Shown in pieces: positions 8,086 through 10,480 of a stretch of 10,480 nucleotides of DNA. This stretch comes from an uncultured Spirochaetia bacterium (GTDB lineage Bacteria > Spirochaetota > UBA6919), in assembly GCA_913053665.1 (NCBI GenBank), contig CAJXGR010000081.1, positions 1 to 10,480 of the forward strand, given 5' to 3'. A program made the translations under genes and the position numbers. Every line of letters begins with the position of its first letter. Position 1 is the stretch's first letter. The notes beneath the pieces are model-generated. The model made no database searches. It was not told the DNA's origin and saw nothing but the letters and a program-made list of their open reading frames with translations.

Positions 8086-8110
8086 ATTATATTAAGGTAA
8101 CCTTAAAATA
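8086..8110 (-). promoter_or_regulatory. -10 box and adjoining operator-like palindrome of the lipoprotein gene
   Basis: On the minus strand a perfect TATAAT (8086-8091) is immediately preceded by a 15-base palindrome with 7-base arms, TTAAGGT/ACCTTAA, around one central base (8092-8106). Allowing one mismatch, the symmetry extends to 8088-8110. No good TTGACA-like -35 is seen at 16-19 bases. A weak -35 plus a palindrome in the spacer is the layout expected of a regulated promoter. The arms loosely resemble metal-regulator boxes (DtxR/MntR-like AGGTTA...), but the regulator cannot be assigned. Transcription would start near 8079, giving a very short leader. Confidence 0.45.
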
Positions 8111-8504
8111 TTGGGGGTAATAATAATTAAGTTGAAAAAGAAAAGCAAGAAAAAAGCTATAATTTATACAAACACAATGAGTCTTCAACGTGACATAAGC
8201 GTATTTTCCCTGGGCCACAAAAGGATCACAGGAAACGAAATGACAATTTGCTTATATGTTCAGGTTTTGATAGATCTTCAATACTATAGATATACATGCC
8301 GCTCGTGAATCCAATCCAATCAATTCAAATAAAAAACTCATGATTTCCATATATTATATTTTACAGGATTCCTCAAAGAATGACTATTCCACAGGAATAT
8401 ATTGAAAAATAATCCCCACGATTTGTAATATTATCTTATCATTCTTAGAACATATTGATATGATTTGTATACCCAATATGAAAATAAATTAGAGAGAATA
8501 AAAT
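8111..8504. other. AT-rich intergenic region upstream of the bacilliredoxin gene
   Basis: About 440 bases separate the divergent lipoprotein and bacilliredoxin-like genes. A 65-codon frame at 8111-8308 starts without a ribosome binding site, opens with a low-complexity lysine run and resembles nothing known, so I do not call it. A perfect -10 hexamer TATAAT (8158-8163, plus strand) has a TTGAAA (8132-8137) 20 bases upstream, longer than ideal. If used, it would give a leader of over 300 bases or a small RNA. A small hairpin TATTCC-ACA-GGAATA lies at 8385-8399. No tRNA, riboswitch or repeat was recognised. Confidence 0.4.
8455..8482 (+). promoter_or_regulatory. Candidate promoter of the bacilliredoxin-like gene
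   Basis: TTGATA (8455-8460) and TATGAA (8477-8482) are spaced by 16 bases. Each differs from the sigma-70 consensus by one or two bases. The start point would fall near 8489, just before the AGAGAG (8491-8496) that serves as a weak ribosome binding site. In this AT-rich DNA such matches arise easily by chance. Confidence 0.3.
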
Positions 8505-9020
8505 ATGGATAATCCAACATATAACCCGAAAGAAGTTCTATTTATGAGAGAAGAATTAACAGCTGTTGGCTTTACAGAAGTCTTTACCATTGAAGAGGTG
8601 GATAAGTATATTGCCAATAAGAAGGATGAGACTGTTTTAGTGGCTGTGAACTCGGTATGCGGATGCTCAGCAGGGTGTGCTAGACCTGGGGTCGGTGCGG
8701 CACTCCAAAATGACAAGATACCGGATCATAGTATCACCCTGTTAGCGGGCCAGGAAAAAACGGCTATTAACCACATCAGAGATACCTATTTGTCTGATTA
8801 CAATCCAAGTTCACCCAATATGATTCTGTTTAAAAATGGCAAGATCCTTAAGTTCTTTGAAAGAATACATATCCAGGAGCTTACAGCAGAAACGCTGGCG
8901 GATCAATTGGTTGATACCTTTAATGAGCATTGTACCAAGACCGGACCCTCTGTTCCCAAGGAAGAATATGACAAATTATCCTTCACGATCACCTGTGGTT
9001 CCAAGATTTCGCGTGTATAA
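8505..9020 (+). CDS. BrxA/BrxB (YphP/YqiW) family bacilliredoxin-like protein
   Basis: This 171-residue cytosolic thioredoxin-fold protein carries the family hallmark VNSVCGC (Cys52, Cys54) and the blocks PMREELT-like FMREELTAVGF, LQNDKIPDHSITLLAGQ, SSPNMILFKNGK and, at the end of the fold, FNEHC (Cys143). In Bacillus, members remove bacillithiol from mixed disulfides on proteins or act as weak disulfide isomerases. Whether this host makes bacillithiol is unknown. The start ATG has an AGAGAG site six to eight bases upstream and gives the usual family N-terminus; an internal Met14 would cut into the conserved first helix. Two oddities stand out. The active-site loop reads CGCSAGCARP, with Cys58 where Bacillus YphP has Leu. 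The protein is also about 28 residues longer than the roughly 144-residue Bacillus form, with a tail TGPSVPKEEYDK...TCGSKI holding Cys164. It stands alone, convergent with the helicase gene, with repeats between them. Confidence 0.93.
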   Translation: MDNPTYNPKEVLFMREELTAVGFTEVFTIEEVDKYIANKKDETVLVAVNSVCGCSAGCARPGVGAALQNDKIPDHSITLLAGQEKTAINHIRDTYLSDYNPSSPNMILFKNGKILKFFERIHIQELTAETLADQLVDTFNEHCTKTGPSVPKEEYDKLSFTITCGSKISRV

Positions 9021-9074
9021 GTAAATATCAAGCATCGTGAGTTCGACGTGTTCATTAACCACTCTAAAGAGATC

Positions 9075-9097
9075 TCTCACCCTTTTCCAGAGGGAGT
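9075..9097. repeat. Degenerate inverted copy of the CCCTCTCCC/GGGTGAGGG repeat
   Basis: CTCACCC (9076-9082), then TTTTCC and AGAGGGAG (9089-9096), align with the reverse complement of the repeat at 4024-4056, with a few central bases missing and the outer end decayed. It lies between the ends of two convergent genes and next to another palindromic repeat. The match is short and was made by eye. Confidence 0.4.
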
Positions 9098-9122
9098 TAG
9101 ATAGCTTTTTCTGGTAGTGATC

Positions 9123-9165
9123 ATTGCCTGTAGGGACAGGTTTAAAACCTGCCCCTGCAGGCAAT
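9123..9165. repeat. Imperfect inverted repeat, second copy of the TAGGGGCGG-type core
   Basis: A 43-base palindrome is centred on base 9144. Its arms pair from 9123/9165 inward (ATTGCCTG with CAGGCAAT) through a core TAGGGACAGGTTTAAAACC to the centre, with two mismatches. One of these (T9131-G9157) is a wobble pair in RNA. The core corresponds position by position to the repeat at 7150-7194 (TAGGGGCGGATTTGAAACC there), while the outer eight bases differ completely. It sits between the convergent bacilliredoxin-like and helicase genes and could serve as a two-way stem-loop, although neither side carries a T-run. Confidence 0.85.
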
Positions 9166-9212
9166 TGGATAAACTTGTCACTAAAGGTTTTATCACGACC
9201 TTTTAATCTTCT

Positions 9213-10480
9213 TCAATCCTCCAAAAGCCCCTTCAGGTTGGTGAAATACTCGTCGGCATCTTCATGGTCCAGCTCCTCTTCATGGCCTAAGCCTTTCATA
9301 TCCATGAGATCAGAGGGGATATCCTCCAAAAACCGTGATGGCATCTGCTGTTCCGGACGGCCATATTTCCTGCGTGTCTGACAGCTTGTTAGAGTCAGGG
9401 TTTCCATGGCCCGTGTGAATCCCACATAGCAAAGTCGTCTCTCCTCCTCAATATTCTCGTTATTCCCGTGGGGTAAAATACCTTCCTCCATTCCCACCAG
9501 GTACACATGGGGAAACTCAAGGCCTTTGGCACTGTGGAGGGTCAACAAGGTAACCTTGTCCTCCACAATCTCCTTGTCGCTTGACTTTGGGATGTCAGAG
9601 GATAAGGTGATGCCCATCAAAAAGCCTCCCAGTGTAGGTCGATGGTCATCGTAGCTATCTTCATTCTCCTTGTTCTCGTAGGACTCCAGGGTTTTGGTGA
9701 AGTCCCTTATGTTGTCAAGCTTTCGTTGCCACTCCTTTTCATCCTTGCAGAGAGGGTGGATAGCTGAATGATAGTCTAAGTGATCAATGAGACGAGTCAT
9801 GGTGTGGGATAACCTGTTCTCTTCAAACTCCTCCCTGAATTGGTGGATGAGTTCCACAAACTCCATCATCCGTGTTCGAGTCTTTTGATCCACCGAGTCC
9901 AAACGGTGAAAATCCTCCATGGCCTGAAAGAGAGTGAGAGATTGCTTGGCCGCGTGATGTCGAATGGCTTCTACACTGACTTCGCCAATCCCCCTTTTGG
10001 GATAATTAACGATCCGCAAAAGAGAGACGTCATCGTCTAAGTTATTAATTAGTTTGAGATAAGCCACGAGGTCCCTGATTTCCTTACGGTCATAAAAACT
10101 CACGCCTCCCACCACACGATAGGCTATGTTCCTCTCCCGAAGGGCCGTTTCAAAAGGTCTTGACTGAAAGTTCGTTCTATAGAGGATGGCAAAGCTGTGA
10201 TAGGCCTTCCTTGTCTTGAACTTCTTTGCGAATAAGAGATCCCCTACCCTCTTAGCCTCGTCATTCTCATCCACACACTCATAATAGGTTATGGACTCCC
10301 CTCGTCCCTTATCAGACCATAGGTTCTTGGGTATCCTGTTCGGGTTTCCATTGATAATCGCCCCCGCCGACTTTAATATAACTGATGTGGATCGGTAGTT
10401 CTGATCAAGTATTATGGTATGCACTGGGGCGAAATCCTCCTGGAACCGTTGAAAACTACTACTCTCCGCACCCCGCCATG
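9213..10480 (-). CDS. rep: Rep-like UvrD/PcrA/Rep superfamily 1A DNA helicase, C-terminal part (5' partial)
   Basis: An ATP-driven 3'-to-5' DNA translocase acting in replication restart or repair. The frame is open to the right edge: about 421 residues are visible of an expected 650-700, beginning in motif III (WRGAE, 10464-10478). Apparent starts inside the window, such as the GTG at 10424, fall in the middle of the conserved helicase core and are not real. Next come motif IV LDQNYRST (10386-10409), the 2B region with YRVVGGVSFYDRKEI and NYPKRGIGE, motif V LTLHSAKGLEFPHVYLVGMEEG (about 9480-9546) and motif VI EEERRLCYVGFTRA with its Arg finger (about 9408-9450). The tail is short, with PSRFLEDIP and a final FTNLKGLLED, as in E. 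coli Rep (PSRFLLELP...LANLKAM), and lacks the Tudor-like C-terminus of PcrA/UvrD. This favours Rep, but the missing half could shift the choice. Motifs I and II lie outside the window. Confidence 0.93.
   Translation of the reverse strand, partial: WRGAESSSFQRFQEDFAPVHTIILDQNYRSTSVILKSAGAIINGNPNRIPKNLWSDKGRGESITYYECVDENDEAKRVGDLLFAKKFKTRKAYHSFAILYRTNFQSRPFETALRERNIAYRVVGGVSFYDRKEIRDLVAYLKLINNLDDDVSLLRIVNYPKRGIGEVSVEAIRHHAAKQSLTLFQAMEDFHRLDSVDQKTRTRMMEFVELIHQFREEFEENRLSHTMTRLIDHLDYHSAIHPLCKDEKEWQRKLDNIRDFTKTLESYENKENEDSYDDHRPTLGGFLMGITLSSDIPKSSDKEIVEDKVTLLTLHSAKGLEFPHVYLVGMEEGILPHGNNENIEEERRLCYVGFTRAMETLTLTSCQTRRKYGRPEQQMPSRFLEDIPSDLMDMKGLGHEEELDHEDADEYFTNLKGLLED

Noticed and set aside
8111..8308. 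65-codon frame upstream of the bacilliredoxin-like gene
   Set aside because: It has no ribosome binding site, starts with a low-complexity lysine run in AT-rich DNA, resembles no known protein, and lies where promoters are expected.
8976..9164. 62-codon minus-strand frame starting PAGAGFKP
   Set aside because: It starts in the repeat and runs antisense into the bacilliredoxin-like gene; there is no ribosome binding site and no family resemblance.
9183..9203. AAAGGT/ACCTTT hairpin as a terminator between convergent genes
   Set aside because: The stem has only six mostly A-T pairs with a 9-base loop and no clear T-run after it on either strand.
9124..9381. 85-codon plus-strand frame starting in the 9123-9165 repeat
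   Set aside because: Its first residues (PVGTGLKPAP) are the translation of the palindromic repeat and the rest is antisense to the helicase gene.
10422..10424. GTG as the start of the helicase gene
   Set aside because: The frame continues upstream to the edge with recognisable motif III (WRGAE), so the GTG is an internal Val.

Overview
The window comes from a Gram-negative-type environmental bacterium. It holds five protein-coding genes of clear or probable reality, two of them cut by the window edges, separated by intergenic DNA dense in small palindromic repeats. The phylum cannot be fixed from sequence alone. A lipoprotein whose lipobox ends in Phe-Asn-Ser-Cys (relaxed, as is common in spirochaetes), a large AAA/GAF/histidine-kinase hybrid, a minimal PutA and a YphP/YqiW (BrxA/BrxB) family protein would fit a spirochaete or a deltaproteobacterium-like lineage. 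This is inference.

Layout: (1) 1-3976 (+) is the 3' part of a giant signalling protein: an AAA-type ATPase (Walker B visible), a long TPR-like helical region, GAF, HisKA and HATPase_c. The left edge cuts off its N-terminus, where this architecture usually carries a Ser/Thr kinase domain. (2) 4195-7161 (+) is a bifunctional proline catabolic enzyme, PutA, of the short ~1000-residue class. (3) 7162-7513 has no well-supported gene. It holds a near-perfect palindromic repeat that supplies the stop codon of putA, a weak antisense small ORF, and a degenerate copy of a CTCTGTG-type repeat. (4) 7514-8065 (-) is a lysine-rich orphan lipoprotein with an operator-like palindrome next to its -10 box. (5) 8066-8504 is an AT-rich divergent intergenic region. 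(6) 8505-9020 (+) is a thiol-disulfide protein of the BrxA/BrxB family with an unusual third cysteine in its active-site loop and a C-terminal extension. (7) 9021-9212 holds two repeat elements between convergent genes. (8) 9213 to the right edge (-) is the C-terminal two thirds of a Rep-like SF1A DNA helicase.

The genes do not form an evident pathway or operon. They look like independent housekeeping, metabolic and regulatory units. I found no defence system, prophage, CRISPR array, transposase or RNA gene, and no convincing undescribed multi-gene system. The most interesting signals are the repeat elements (one core family seen twice with different but still self-complementary outer stems, one of them forming the end of putA), the decayed ATP-binding boxes of the hybrid histidine kinase, the CxCxxxC active site of the bacilliredoxin-like protein, and the operator-like site at the lipoprotein promoter.
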